Shown: piece after piece, positions 1 to 11,164 of the stretch
Numbering within the stretch: the first letter of the stretch is position 1
Layout: each line of letters begins with the position of its first letter
Assembly (NCBI RefSeq): GCF_037325665.1
Contig: NC_090254.1
Span: 14,923,514 to 14,987,513, forward strand
Length of the DNA stretch: 64,000 bases
Source of the DNA: Littorina saxatilis
Taxonomy: Eukaryota > Mollusca > Gastropoda > Littorinimorpha > Littorinidae
Reading direction: 5' to 3'
The notes under the pieces: model-generated
The model's database searches: none
What the model saw: the letters and a program-made list of their open reading frames with translations, nothing else
Told to the model about the DNA's origin: nothing
Program-made: the position numbers and the translations under genes

Positions 1-705
1 GAGAATCATTCAAATGTTGTTGTGAAACAATTTAATGACCTGGTGAGTGAATGTAATTTATACGATGTATGGAGAATGCATAATTTAGATAGAAAAGAAT
101 TTACATGGTCAAAAAATGTTCCATTTGTGGCAAGAAGACTTGACTACGTGTTTAATAGTTTAAGTGTATTTGAAAAGATTGTTGATTGTGACATAATCTC
201 TGTTGCGACGTCGGATCATAGAGGCTGTAGTATTCATATTAAACTCTCTGATGTCGTTAGAGGAGAGGGTTATTGGAAATTTAATAATTCTATGTTACAT
301 GATGTGAGCTTTGTTGATCAAATGAACAAAATGTTTGACACATTTCAACTTGATGATGAAGAGGATTGTCAACTTGGTTGGGAATTATTGAAAATGAGAA
401 TCAAGGATTTCTCCCAAAATTTTAGTAAGCTTAAAAGTTTTGAAATTAAAAATGATGTTGCAAATATGTATGGAGAATTAAATGAGTTGGATAAAGCCCT
501 TGGGATCTCCCCTAACTGTATTCAAACGCAAGGTAAACGGCAGAAGGTCAAGCTGCAGTTAGAACTGTTAGAGCAGCGTAAATCTCGTGCAGCGCAGGTG
601 CGTGCAGTTCAATGGATCGAGCAAGGTGAAAGGAACACACCTTTTTTTTCTTGGGTTAGAAAAGGCGAGAGCAAATGCAAAAATAATGGAAAGTGTAACA
701 GATGA
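1..705 (+). pseudogene. LINE endonuclease C-terminus and linker
   Basis: The frame is open from the window edge. It reads through WRMHNLDRKEFTWSKN and RRLDYVFNS to ATSDHRGCSIH, the end of an APE-type endonuclease. These enzymes nick the genomic target so that the LINE can prime reverse transcription. RGEGYWKFNNSML follows, a signature of the L1/Tx1 linker. Near 643-650 a T-run shifts the frame, and the sequence continues in the frame of 587-859 (KIMESVTDDNGRIVTTQED) up to a stop. The first codons of the endonuclease are not in the window. Confidence 0.8.
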
Positions 706-1205
706 TAATGGACGAATTGTTACAACTCAAGAGGATACTATTTTCGTCCAAAAAACGTATTTTGCTGATTTGTATAAACGAAAAATTGATGAGGGAAACA
801 TGAGCTTGAAAATTGACACTTTTTTGAATGGAACAAATGTTTTAAAAATAAATGATTAGCAGACAGACAGCTGTGAAGGGGAAGTGGTAGAAGGAGAAGT
901 TTTGTCAGCTCTAAAGCGTATGAATAATGGTTCTGCGCCTGGAATTGATGGATTAACAGTTGAGTTTTATAAGTTTTTTTTGGAGGAGCCTAAAAAGGTA
1001 TATACTTGCTTCTTTTAACTCTGCTTTTAAGAATGGAACTCTATCTAATTCACAGTGTAAAGCGGCAATTACACTGATTCATTAAGGGACGGATTTATCA
1101 AGAAATGATTTAAAGAATTGGAGACCTATTTCACTGACCAATACAGATTATAAGTTATTAGCGAAATGTGTAGCTCTTCGGCTCTCTGGTGTTGTAGGGA
1201 GTGTT

Positions 1206-1910
1206 GTGAATGAGGATCAAGTTAGGTATATAAAAGGTAGACGTGTCTCAACCTTATTGCGATTAGTTGATGATGTTTTAGAACATGCAGATTTACATAA
1301 TAAGCCTGGATTGATGGTGTCAATTGACTTTTTTCATGCATTTGATTGCATTTCCAAAAAGTTTATGTTGAAGATGTTTGAAAAATTTGGTTTTGGAACT
1401 GATTTTGTGAAATGGGTTGATGTTTTGATGAAAAACGCAAAAAGTTGTGTAAATTATTGTGGTTGGTTATCTGAATTTTTTAATATTGATTCCGGAATAA
1501 GGCAAGGGTGTCCTTTTTCCGCACTAGCCTTCGTATTAGCAGTTGAATTGTTAGCAATTAAAATTCGAGAGGCCAAAAATATAAAGGGTATGTCATTATG
1601 GAACAACGGAGATATGGATAAAGTTTTGAAAGTATTGTTGTACGCTGATGATGTTACATTGTTTTTGCAAGATGAACATGACGTGTTCCAAGGCCTGGCT
1701 TTGATTGATACATTTTCGGAAATATCAGGTTTGAACATAAATCACCAAAAATCCAAGCTAATGTGGTTTGGGTCACGGAAGAACTGTAGGAATGAGTGTT
1801 GCGGTTTTGCATATACAGACAAAATGAAAATTCTGGGTGTATATTTCTGTAATTATATGCGTGCGTCAAAAGTGAGAGAGAATTGGGAAGAGAGAATGAA
1901 TGTTGCATAA
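1206..1910 (+). pseudogene. LINE reverse transcriptase core
   Basis: This is the palm domain of the LINE polymerase. In order it shows LMVSIDFFHAFDCI (first catalytic aspartate), GIRQGCPFSALAF (template grip), VLLYADDVTLF (catalytic YADD) and SGLNINHQKSKLMWFG. Just upstream, outside this open stretch, LKNWRPISLTNTDYK at about 1111-1155 is the preceding motif in the same frame. Replacement of the usual EKAFD by FHAFD and a stop after NVA show that it is not under selection. It copies LINE RNA at the nicked target in intact relatives. Confidence 0.85.
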
Positions 1911-1922
1911 AGGCTCATCTGC

Positions 1923-3145
1923 ATGTGGGAGAAAAGGAATTTGAGCATTATTGGTAAAGTCTGTGTATTCAAAACGTTTATTCTGCCACATTTTGTCTAT
2001 ATAATGCAGGCACTGATTGTACCAGACGACGTTCTAATTGAAATTAATAGGTTAATGTTTCGCTTCGTGTGGTGCAAAAAAGACTGCAACAGGAAGGCAT
2101 TTAAAAAGGTGAAAAGAACTATTTTATGTAACGAAGTTAAGCAAGGTGGATTGAATATGATTGATTTACGACAGATGCAGTGTTCCTTTTTGTTAAGCTG
2201 GGTTGTGAACCTAACTCGGTCTAATGAAGACCAGAAATGGTCATGGCTCCCAAAAGCACTGTTTCTCCGTTTTGGGAGTCGCTTTGAATGTTTTTTTGCG
2301 AACATTAATAGCAAACCATTTAAAGGATTGGACAGTATTAAATCGGAATTTTGGTCCGCTGTGTTGAAAGCATGGCTTGATAATAATCAAGTCGATAATG
2401 GTCATTCTGTATCGGGTTTGTTGTGGAACAACAAAGATATAATTTGTCAAGGTAACCCACTCTTTTTTGCGGATTGGATTAAAAGTGGTATAATGTAGCT
2501 TATGTGAGCGATGTGTGTGAGAATGGACGTTTTTCTACCTATGAAGAAGTGTGTGAAAAAACTGGCTACACTGCAAATAGGTTGCTTGAGTACAATGTTG
2601 TTCGTACAGCCGTACATCTCCTTTTAAGAAATGTAGCGATAGACGATGTAAATTGTTCAGTCTGTGACACTCCGACCTTTTTAGAAAAAAAGTGAGATCA
2701 GTAAAAGAAATTCGAAAGGTTCTCGTAGGAAAAAAATACAGCCCACCCTGTTCAGAAGGATTTTGGAGAAGAAAGTTAGGATTTGAAATTGACGAACAGA
2801 ATTGGAACTTAGCAGCCACTGTCACTAGTGAAGTTCGATTACGTGTACTGCATTGGAAAATATTGCAAAACATTTATCCAACTAATATTTTATTGTGTAA
2901 AATGAAAGTGAAGGCTGATAAAAACTGAACATATTGTGAGGATGAACTTGATGTATTGGAGCATTTTTTCTTTGAATGCCCAACCGTGCTCAGGTTTTGG
3001 AAATATATTGAACATATTAGTAAACATTGGCGAAAGAACTAGGTTGAATGTTACAGATGTGCTTTTTGGTATTAAAAGTAACAGCAAAAATATGAAGAAG
3101 ATTAATCATATTATTTTAATCGCAAAGATGTGCGTAAGCATTTAA
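1923..3145 (+). pseudogene. LINE thumb and C-terminal region
   Basis: Three successive open pieces (1923-2498, 2504-2695 and 2692-2928, then on to about 3145) continue the LINE after the polymerase core. NLSIIGKVCVFKTFILPHFVY is the usual post-RT segment of L1/Tx1 elements. YCEDELDVLEHFFFECPTV at about 2930-2985 is the Cys/His C-terminal motif. Several stops separate the pieces. No host function is suggested. Confidence 0.75.
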
Positions 3146-3150
3146 AAAAA

Positions 3151-3528
3151 AAACGATTCACCATTAACACTGCAAATTATTTTTGGAAATCATGTTGTTT
3201 TGAGATTTCGTTCGTCTGACGTTTTATTAATTAGAAAAATTTATCGTCTCTGACTTAAGGTAATGCATGTCAATGAGAAATTATGTGTACAAACAGAAAA
3301 CACACAGTTACCATGTTTGTTATTATGTGTTTATTGATTAATTAAAATTTTGGAAAAAAAAGAAAAAAGGTTTGCATTTATTTGGACTTGACAATGCTGT
3401 TCTGTAAGGAGGGGAGAGACAATGGTTAGCTGTTCCTTCATGAGCACTCTGATCAGTGTTTATCTTCATTATTGTTTATTCCCAGAACTCGGCCCTTGAG
3501 GGTGTTAACAAAGGAATGTGTTTCCTCA
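3151..3528. other. Unassigned A/T-rich stretch
   Basis: This holds the probable 3' untranslated end of the LINE (A-rich at 3351-3368), then unremarkable sequence. I see no coding signal here. Confidence 0.4.
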
Positions 3529-3539
3529 CCCCCTGTTCT

Positions 3540-3734
3540 CCATGTAGTGCAAGTCCAAATTTTCACAATCCACACAGCGACTCTCAAGCAAATGTTGTTC
3601 TACGGTGGAATACCCACACAATTTCACTAGAGTGTCATATTTCTTTTTTGATCTTTCTCGACATACACAATACAGAGAATGTAGTCTCTCCAAGTGTGCT
3701 TCTTTCATATGAAGAGTTTCCATCACGAAGTGTG
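3540..3734 (-). CDS. Possible internal exon, Cys-rich, unknown
   Basis: A minus-strand open stretch is bounded by a T-rich tract ending in TTCAG (acceptor just above 3734) and by GTGAGG (donor just below 3540). It reads HLERLHSLYCVCRERSKKKY, then LCGYSTVEQHLLESRCVDC. The CxC, single Cys and CxxC spacing with nearby His residues could bind zinc. I do not recognise the family. It may belong to a transposase rather than to a host gene. No partner exons were found, so this stays a candidate. Confidence 0.3.
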
Positions 3735-4893
3735 CTGAACTTAAACAAACAAACAAAATCAACACCCACATTTCAAGTCCTATTTTCCTTTTAGAGACAT
3801 GAGATGATGATACGCTTTTTTATAAAAAAAAATTTAAAAATTTTTTAAAAAAATTAAAAAAGGAGGGAAAGAAAAGGGCAAGACCAAGCAAGCCCGACCG
3901 TAATAGGACCCCGGCCCCGCTCTCCATGAATAAGGGAGGGGGTGGGGTAATAAGAAGTGTACGTTAAGATCCTTGTAAGAGGAATATTAATATTTTTTTC
4001 TTTTAATATATGCGTTGACTTCCTAGGGGAAGGACCATTAAAAACATGAATTTTAATTCAATTTTAGTTTCGTTAAAAAAATAAAAATAAAACAAAAGAT
4101 AAAACTCAGGACCACCTGTTAAAAGGTTTAAAAGTGACAACATTGTGAGAAAAATATAAAGAACATGCGGAAACACGTAATACTGATCTTCTATAGGATA
4201 ATAACATTTGGACACATCTTTTCATTTACGCACGCATGAGTTGCTATACGGCATTTGTTCATTATAAATAGGATAAAATGATAAGATTAAGAAATCTATC
4301 TACATTGTCCGTCGACCTCCCCGCCACTACAATAGTCGCAGGGGAGGCGACGGTATATTTGCAGTATTAACTGAGAGAGAAAACAGCTATCCTCTCGTTT
4401 ATATATGTTTTCATGTTTATTGTGTAATCCGGAAGCAGGAGTTTAAAACCTATATACATTAAGGGAAAAGTCTGGGTTGTGGCACTCGATCACGAGGTGG
4501 GGCAATGCCCTTCGCTCCCTGCGAGCTGTGTGTCCCGCAATAGCGTTTTAGTTTTAAAAACAACAGGATATGTCAGAGTTGTAGATTGTTTTTGTGAAGA
4601 ACGAGACATGGTCGAGGCCGTGTTTATCGTCCGGGTTAAAGAGTTGAATTGGCATAAGGTTATATTTGTCCATATAATCATACAGGGTTGCAAAGCGGGT
4701 TTAGTTTGAAGTACGTTAATCTGTCTCTTCTCTCCATTAAAGGGTTAATTTTAGTTGGTGGATTTCTTTAGCAGTAAGGTCTTTTGATCCTGCCAGAGAT
4801 CCCAGAACCAGCATGGTATTGCTGGGTGAGATGGGGCCTAGGCTGGTGTTAGTGAAGGTATTAAAATATTAAATATGCCGACTAGTGTGTCTA
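3735..4893. other. Unassigned intergenic stretch
   Basis: Contains an A/T homopolymer-rich patch at 3820-3862, a purine-rich patch around 3930-3955 and no open frame that I can support. Confidence 0.3.
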
Positions 4894-5240
4894 TCAGTGA
4901 CCCGGGACTTTGTTTTTGTCTAGCCTCGACCATGCCGACCAGAGCGTGTTCCCCGAAATCCAAGAGCGGTACGTGTTTGTTCTGTGGGGGGGGGGGGGGG
5001 GGACTTTTTTAGTCTGGATTTTTATTAAAACTATATCGGCTAACTCTTTCTCTGCCTCTCGTTGGGCTGCCTTTGTTGATTCGATCATGCCTTCTTGTAC
5101 TTTGGTCATTACTTTTGAAAATATTTCGTTGATCATTTCGTCTGGGTTAATGGTTTTTGGTTCGGTTTGTCCCTCGTTCAAGTCTAGCTCTTCGGGGGGA
5201 GGGTTATGCTTTTGTTTATGCAACTGGTTTTTGCGGAGGG
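4894..5240 (-). CDS. Possible coiled-coil protein fragment
   Basis: A minus-strand open stretch reads KKHPVPALRKNQLHKQ, then DEMINEIFSKVMTKVQEGMI and STKAAQREAEKELADIV. The residue use is protein-like (charged, helical, Glu/Lys-rich). The C-terminal side runs into a G/C homopolymer at 4986-5002 (seen as poly-Pro) and loses its protein character there. It could be the first open frame of a LINE or a host exon. The opposite strand is also open and there is no splice evidence, so confidence is low. Confidence 0.25.
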
Positions 5241-6245
5241 CAGGGACGGGGTGTTTCTTAATGGTGGAGGTGGGGGTATGATTGCTGCATCACGCACAGC
5301 GCCTTTGCCACGCCCCAGCCGCTTCAGCATAGCCGGGCTGTGGAGTGGAGGTAAGCCTCGACGGCTGCGCGCGCCAGAATGGAATGTCTGGCAGCAGGGG
5401 GTATCAGGTAGCGGCTGGCCAGCAGCTAAAGGGGAGGATTTTGCCTGTGCTGCACAGCAGTGATATTATGTAACACTCTATTCATTGGATAGCCGAGAGG
5501 TACATCAGACCATATAGAGGGACGAAATACTTCGTCTGCTTTACACGCGAAAGGGTACCCTCGGGTCAGCTCGTAAAAGTTGTAATTTACACGCTTGTTT
5601 CTTGTCGGCTGAGGTGACCAAGTGATCACTTGAAAACTAACCAGGGTAGACCAAAGAAGTGCGACAGACGAGTCTTATCTAATTACTGTTCCACCAATTT
5701 TCACATCGCACTGTCAAAAGCCGCTGTGATCACTGGTTATGCAGCTTCCGTCATAAAAGCAAACGACACACAAAAATGCGAGAAATTGGTCCACACATGA
5801 ATACATACAAAAAGGCACATACGTGATGAGGATATATACTTTTTGGCAGAGGGTTTTGAGAATTTGAACTGACCCCCACCCCCACCTATCTTTTGTTTTA
5901 TTTGTTTTTGTTTAACTTGCTTATCATATCAAATAAATTATAGTGACCCTTTAAGCACGACCTGCAATGACTTAAAACACCGAAATCAATTCACGTTTAA
6001 AGTCTCACAGGAAGATAAAAACAACAATGACTTCTAGCTTCTAAAGCCGCACAAGGGATTAATCCTTGCTTGGTCTTGCCGCCTCTCGGAGCGCGTGAAT
6101 TTGGTTTTGGTTGCGGTTTTTATAACTTCTCCATTGATATATCATAGTCTACAGGCTTGTCCTTAAAATGTGCCTATTGGACAGGACAATTCTTTAGCAT
6201 CGGCATCAAAATAACCTTTTAATGTTTATTTTTATATACTAGGAT
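5241..6245. other. Unassigned stretch
   Basis: GC-rich at 5285-5460, then ordinary A/T-rich DNA. No gene, tRNA or repeat can be supported. Confidence 0.3.
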
Positions 6246-6540
6246 ATTTGTAAAAGTTGAGGAACTGTCACACACTTTTTTTTAATCAAAGCGATTGAAA
6301 TCTTGGTAAATAACAACTTCAACGAAGCCCAAAGTAATGGATTGCATTTTTAGCTTAGAATACATGATTTTGTGCATTAATGATATCAAAATTCATCAAA
6401 CAAAACCAAAATAATTAACAGCTTTTAAAATTGATATAAAAAAGGCTTTCATCTCATTCTTTATCATTTCCTGATTCCAAAAATAATATATAGATATTTT
6501 ATGTTTGGTTGGAATCGATGCGTAAAAACGGCTTGTCATG
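6246..6540 (-). mobile_element. Partial, diverged copy of the 58.2-kb dispersed element
   Basis: Read on the minus strand, this matches parts of the element at 58255-59865: the stretch with TTTTTGGAATCAGGAAATGA, and the stretch resembling 59500-59610 that ends in CTCAACTTTTAC. It is diverged and lacks both ends. It shows that the family is repeated within the window and is old. Confidence 0.6.
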
Positions 6541-7054
6541 CAGTTCAAGGGATCAAGCTACGTTTTGTAAGGTGAATTACTAATGTCAGTCTCGGTAGCG
6601 GGGTATCCGCAAAGCATTGTCTTCCTGAAACGCTAATCATTCAGTATTATTTGTCGAGTTGACAGATTGAATACATGTATAGTTTTGCTTCACGCGACTT
6701 GTTTCGTTATAAAATTACATTGTTTGTGAACAGTCTGCAGGCGCGCCGTCGTTTAAGGACGCATGTCACTTTCTGGCAGCTATCACAATGAATAAACACT
6801 GCGTGAAACGGAAACAAAATTGCATGGCATGTGAGAACACTTACTCAATCGAAGTTCCTTGTTTAAGCTCCTTAAGGATTACACCTGTGCAGTTGTCCTT
6901 TTTTGTCAGAACCGGTCATGCGTGCGCTTTATTGATATGCTGTATAAGCGCTGGTTCAAGTAGGTGTCGCAAAAAGGTGGCATTGGGCACAATGGAGGGG
7001 AGTAAGTGTTGTAGTGCTAAATTATCAAGCAAGAAAACGGCACAAATAAAACAA
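6541..7054. other. Unassigned stretch
   Basis: Ordinary sequence. The short open frame at 6788-7063 has no recognisable feature and I do not call it a gene. Confidence 0.3.
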
Positions 7055-7411
7055 GTCGCGTAAGGCGAAAATACAACATTTAGTCAAGTAACTGTCGAAC
7101 TCACAGAATGAAACTGAACGCAATGCCATTTTTCAGCAAGACCGTATACTCGTAGCATCGTCAGTCCACCGCTCATGGCAAAGGCAGTGAAATTGACAAG
7201 AAGAGCGGGGTAGTAGTTGCGCTAAGAAGGATAGCACGCTTTTCTGTACCTCTCTTTGTTTTAACTTTCTGAGCGTGTTTTCAATCCAAACATATCATAT
7301 CTATATGTTTTTGGAATCAGGAACCGACAAGGAATAAGATGAAAGTGTTTTTAAATTGATTTCGACAATTTAATTTTGATAATAATTTTTATATATTTAA
7401 TTTTCAGAGCT
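7055..7411 (+). mobile_element. 5' part of the same dispersed element
   Basis: This is strongly similar to 58255-58606. Shared blocks include ACATTTAGTCAAG, AGAATGAAACTGAACGCA, TAGCACGCTTTT, CTATATGTTTTTGGAATCAG and TTTTCAGAGCTTGT. The match stops exactly where the 13-bp minisatellite begins, so the rest of this copy is missing or was replaced. Confidence 0.75.
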
Positions 7412-10400
7412 TGTGTGTTTGTGCTGTGCTGTTGTGCTGTGCTGTGTTGTTATGCTGTGCTGTGTTGTTGTGCTGTGTTGTTGTGCTGTGTTGTTGTGCT
7501 GTGTTGTTGTACTGTGTTGTTGTGCTGTTTTGTTGTGCTGTGTTGTTGTGCTGTGTTGTTGTGCTGTGTTGTTGTGCTGTGCTGTTGTGCTGTGTTGTTG
7601 TGCTGTGTTGTGCTGTGGTTTTGTGCTGTGGTGTTGTGTTGTTGTGCTGTGTTGTTTGCTGTGTTGTTGTGCTGTGTTGTTATGCTGTGTTGTTGTGCTG
7701 TGTTGTTGTGCTGTGTTGTTGTGCTCTGCTGTTGTGCTGTGTTGTTGTGCTGTGTTGTTGTGCTGTGTTGTTGTGCTGTGTTGTTGTGCTGTGTTGTTGT
7801 GCTGTGTTGTTGTGCTGTGTTGTTGTGCTGTGTTGTTGTGCTCTGCTGTTGTGCTGTGTTATTGTGCTGTGTTGTTGTGCTGTGTTGTTGTGCTGTGTTG
7901 TTGTGCTGCGTTGTTGTGCTGTGTTGTTGTGCTGTGTTGTTGTGCTGTGTTGTTGTGCTGTGTTGTTGTGCTGTGTTGTTGTGCTGTGGTGCTGTGCTGT
8001 GGTGTTGTGCTGTGTTGGTGTGCTGTGTTGTTGTGCTGTGTTGTTGTGCTGTGTTGTTGTGCTGTGTTGTTTGCTGTGTTGTTGTGCTGTGTTGTTGTGC
8101 TGTGTTGTTGTGCTCTGGTGTTGTGCTGTGGTGTTGTGCTGTGTTGTTGTGCTGTGGTGTTGTGCTGTGGTGTTGTGCTGTGATGTTGTGCTGTGTTGTT
8201 GTGCTGTGTTGTTGTGCTCTGGTGTTGTGCTGTGTTGTTGTACTGTGTTGTTGTGCTGTGGTGTTGTGCTGTGATGTTGTGCTCTGGTGTTGTGCTGTGT
8301 TGTTGTGCTGTGTTGTTGTGCTGTGGTGTTGTGCTGTGGTGCTGTGCTCTGGTGTTGTGCTGTGTTTTTGTGCTGTGTTGTTGTGCTGTGGTGTTGTGCT
8401 GTGTTGTTGTGCTGTGTTGTTGTGCTGTGTTGTTGTGCTGTGCTGTGTTGTTGTGCTGTGTTGTTGTGCTGTGTTATTGTGCTGTGTTGTTGTGGTGTGC
8501 TGTGTTGTTGTGCTGTGTTGTTGCGCTGTGTTGTTGTGCTGTGCTGTGTTGTTGTGCTGTGCTGTGTTGTTGTGCTGTGCTGTGTTGTTGTGCTGTGTTG
8601 TTGTGCTGTGCTGTGTTGTTGTGCTGTGCTGTTGTGCTGTGTTGTTGTGCTGTGTTGTTGTGCTGTGTTGTTGTGTTGTGTTGTTGTGCTGTGCTGTGTT
8701 GCTGTGCTTTGCTGTGTTGTTGTGCTGTGTTGTTGTGCTGTGTTGTTGTGCTGTGTTGTTGTGCTGTGTTGTTGTGCTGTGTTGTTGTGCTGTGTTGTTG
8801 TGCTGTGTTGTTGTGCTGTGTTGTTGTGCTGTGTTGTTGTGCTGTGTTGTTGTGCTGTGTGTTTGTGCTGTGCTGTTGTGCTGTGCTGTGTTGTTATGCT
8901 GTGCTGTGTTGTTGTGCTGTGTTGTTGTGCTGTGTTGTTGTGCTGTGTTGTTGTGCTGTTTTGTTGTGCTGTGTTGTAGTGCTGTGTTGTTGTGCTGTGT
9001 TGTTGTGCTGTGTTGTTGTGCTGTGTTGTTGTGCGGTGTTGTTGTGCTGTGTTGTTGTGCTGTGCTGTATTGTTGTGCTGTGCTGTGTTGTTGTGCTGTG
9101 TTGTTGTGCTGTGCTGTTGTGCTGTGCTGTATTGTTGTGCTGTGCTGTGTTGTTGTGGTGTGTTGTTGTGGTGTGTTGTTGTGGTGTGTTGTTGTGGTGT
9201 GTTGTTGTGCTGTGTTGTTGTGCTGTGTTGTTGTGGTGTGTTGTTGTGCTGTGCTGTGCTGTGTTGTTGTGCTGTGCTGTGTTGTTGTGCTGTGCTGTGT
9301 TGTTGTGCTGTGCTGTGTTGTTGTGCTGTGCTGTGTTGTTGTGCTGTGTTGTTGTGCTGTGTTGTTGTGCTGTGTTGTTGTGCTGTGTTGTTGTGCTGTG
9401 TTGTTGTGCTGTGTTGTTGTGCTGTGTTGTTGTGCTGTGTTGTTGTGCTGTGTTGTGCTGTGGTTTTGTGCTGTGGTGTTGTGTTGTGTTGTTGTGCTGT
9501 GTTGTTTGCTGTGTTGTTGTACTGTGTTGTTGTGCTGTGTTGTTGTGCTGTGTTGTTGTGCTGTGTTGTTGTGCTGTGTTGTTGTGCCGTGTTGTTGTGC
9601 TGTGTTGTTGTGCTGCGTTGTTGTGCTGTGTTGTTGTGCTGTGTTGTTGTGCTGTGCTGTGTTGTTGTGCTGTGCTGTGTTGTTGTGCTGTGTTGTTGTG
9701 CTGTGGTGTTGTGCTGTGGTGTTGTGTTGTTGTGCTGTGTTGTTTGCTGTGTTGTTGTGCTGTGTTGTTGTGGTGTGTTGTTGTGCTGTGCTGTGTTGTT
9801 GTGCTGTGCTGTGTTGTTGTGCTGTGCTGTGTTGTTGTGCTGTGCTGTGCTGTTGTGCTGTTGTGCTGTGTTGTTGTGCTGTGTTGTTGTGCTGTGTTGT
9901 TGTGCTGTGTTGTTGTGCTGTGTTGTTGTGCTGTGTTGTTGTGCTGTGTTGTTGTGCTGTGTTGTTGTGCTGTGTTGTGCTGTGGTTTTGTGCTGTGGTG
10001 TTGTGTTGTGTTGTTGTGCTGTGTTGTTTGCTGTGTTGTTGTGCTGTGTTGTTGTGTTGTGTTGTTGTGCTCTGGTGTTGTGCTGTGTTGGTGTGCTGTG
10101 TTGTTGTGCTGTGTTGTTGTGCTGTGTTGTTGTGCTGTGTTGTTGTGCTGTGTTGTTGTGCTGTGTTGTTGTGCTGTGTTGTTGTGCTGTGGTTTTGAAC
10201 TGTGGTGTTGTGCTGTGGTGTTGTGTTGTGTTGTTGTGCTGTGTTGTTTGCTGTGTTGTTGTGCTGTGTTGTTGTGCTGTGTTGTTGTGCTCTGGTGTTG
10301 TGCTGTGTTGGTGTGCTGTGTTGTTGTGCTGTGTTGTTGTGCTGTGTTGTGCTGTGTTGTTGTGCTGTGTTGTTGTGCTGTGTTGTTGTGCTGTGTTGTT

Positions 10401-11164
10401 GTGCTGTGTTGTTGTGCTGTGTTGTTGTGCTGTGTTGTTGTGCTGTGTTGTTGTGCTGTGGTTTTGTGCTGTGGTGTTGTGCTGTGGTGTTGTGTTGTGT
10501 TGTTGTGCTGTGTTGTTTGCTGTGTTGTTGTGCTGTGTTGTTGTGCTGTGTTGTTGTGCTCTGGTGTTGTGCTGTGTTGGTGTGCTGTGTTGTTGTGCTG
10601 TGTTGATGTGCTGTGTTGTTGTTCTGTGTTGTTGTGCTGTGTTGTTGTGCTGTGTTGTTGTGCTGTGTTGTTGTGCTGTGTTGTTGTGCTGTGTTGTTGT
10701 GCTGTGTTGTTGTGCTGTGTTGTTGTGCTGTGGTGTTGTGCTCTGGTGTTGTGCTCTGGTAATGTGCTGTGTTGTTGTGCTGTGGTGTTGTGCTGTGGTG
10801 TTGTGCTGTGGTGTTGTGGTGTGTTGTTGTGCTGTGTTGTTGTGCTGTGTTGTTGTGCTGTGTCGTTGTGCTGTATTGTTGTGCTGTGTTGTTGTGCTGT
10901 GTTGTTGTGCTGTGCTGTGTTGTTGTGCTGTGCTGTGTTGTTGTGCTGTGCTGTGTTGTTGTGCTGTGCTGTTGTGCTGTGCTGTTGTACTGTGCTGTGT
11001 TGTTGTGCTGTGTTGTTGTGCTGTGTTGTTGTGCTGTGTTGTTGGGCTGTGTTGTTGGGCTGTGTTGTTGGGCTGTATTGTGTTGTTGTGCTGTGCTGTG
11101 TTGTTGTGCTGTGCTGTGTTGTTGTGCTGTGTTGTTGTGCTGTGTTGTTGTGCTGTGCTGTGCA
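7412..11164 (+). repeat. 3.75-kb minisatellite, 13-bp core GCTGTGTTGTTGT
   Basis: A tandem array of the 13-mer GCTGTGTTGTTGT, with variants carrying an extra GCTGT (18 bp) and single-base forms such as GGTGTTGT and GTTGTTTGCTG. The + strand is made almost only of T and G plus C after G; A is nearly absent. Because the unit is not a multiple of three and contains no stop triplet, all three + frames stay open for hundreds of codons and read as Cys/Val/Leu. The minus strand reads as Gln/His/Asn/Thr. These frames follow from composition and are not evidence of a gene. Longer variant strings recur every 220-280 bp between 9.5 and 10.6 kb. Confidence 0.97.

Larger units (their letters stand above)
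1..3150 (+). mobile_element. L1/Tx1-like LINE, 5' end outside window, decayed
   Basis: A non-LTR retrotransposon reads left to right and is entered at its endonuclease domain because the window begins inside it. Pieces in order: C-terminal endonuclease with the SDH motif, linker, reverse transcriptase with a YADD box, thumb region, and a C-terminal Cys/His segment near 2930-3000. The order and the motifs (RGEGYWKFN, GIRQGCP, LLYADD) fit the L1/Tx1 group. The reading frame is lost several times: a shift near the T-run at 643-650, a stop at 857, a shift near 1000, and stops near 1082, 1908, 2496 and 2693. The copy is therefore dead. An A/T-rich 3' tail runs to about 3370, without a clear target duplication. 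The family placement is by eye. Confidence 0.85.

Noticed and set aside
3877-6078. Inverted match GGCAAGACCAAGCAAG (3877) versus CTTGCTTGGTCTTGCC (about 6063) as ends of a 2.2-kb element
   Set aside because: Only about 16 bases match, flanks diverge at once and no target duplication is present; a match of this length is expected by chance in a window this size.
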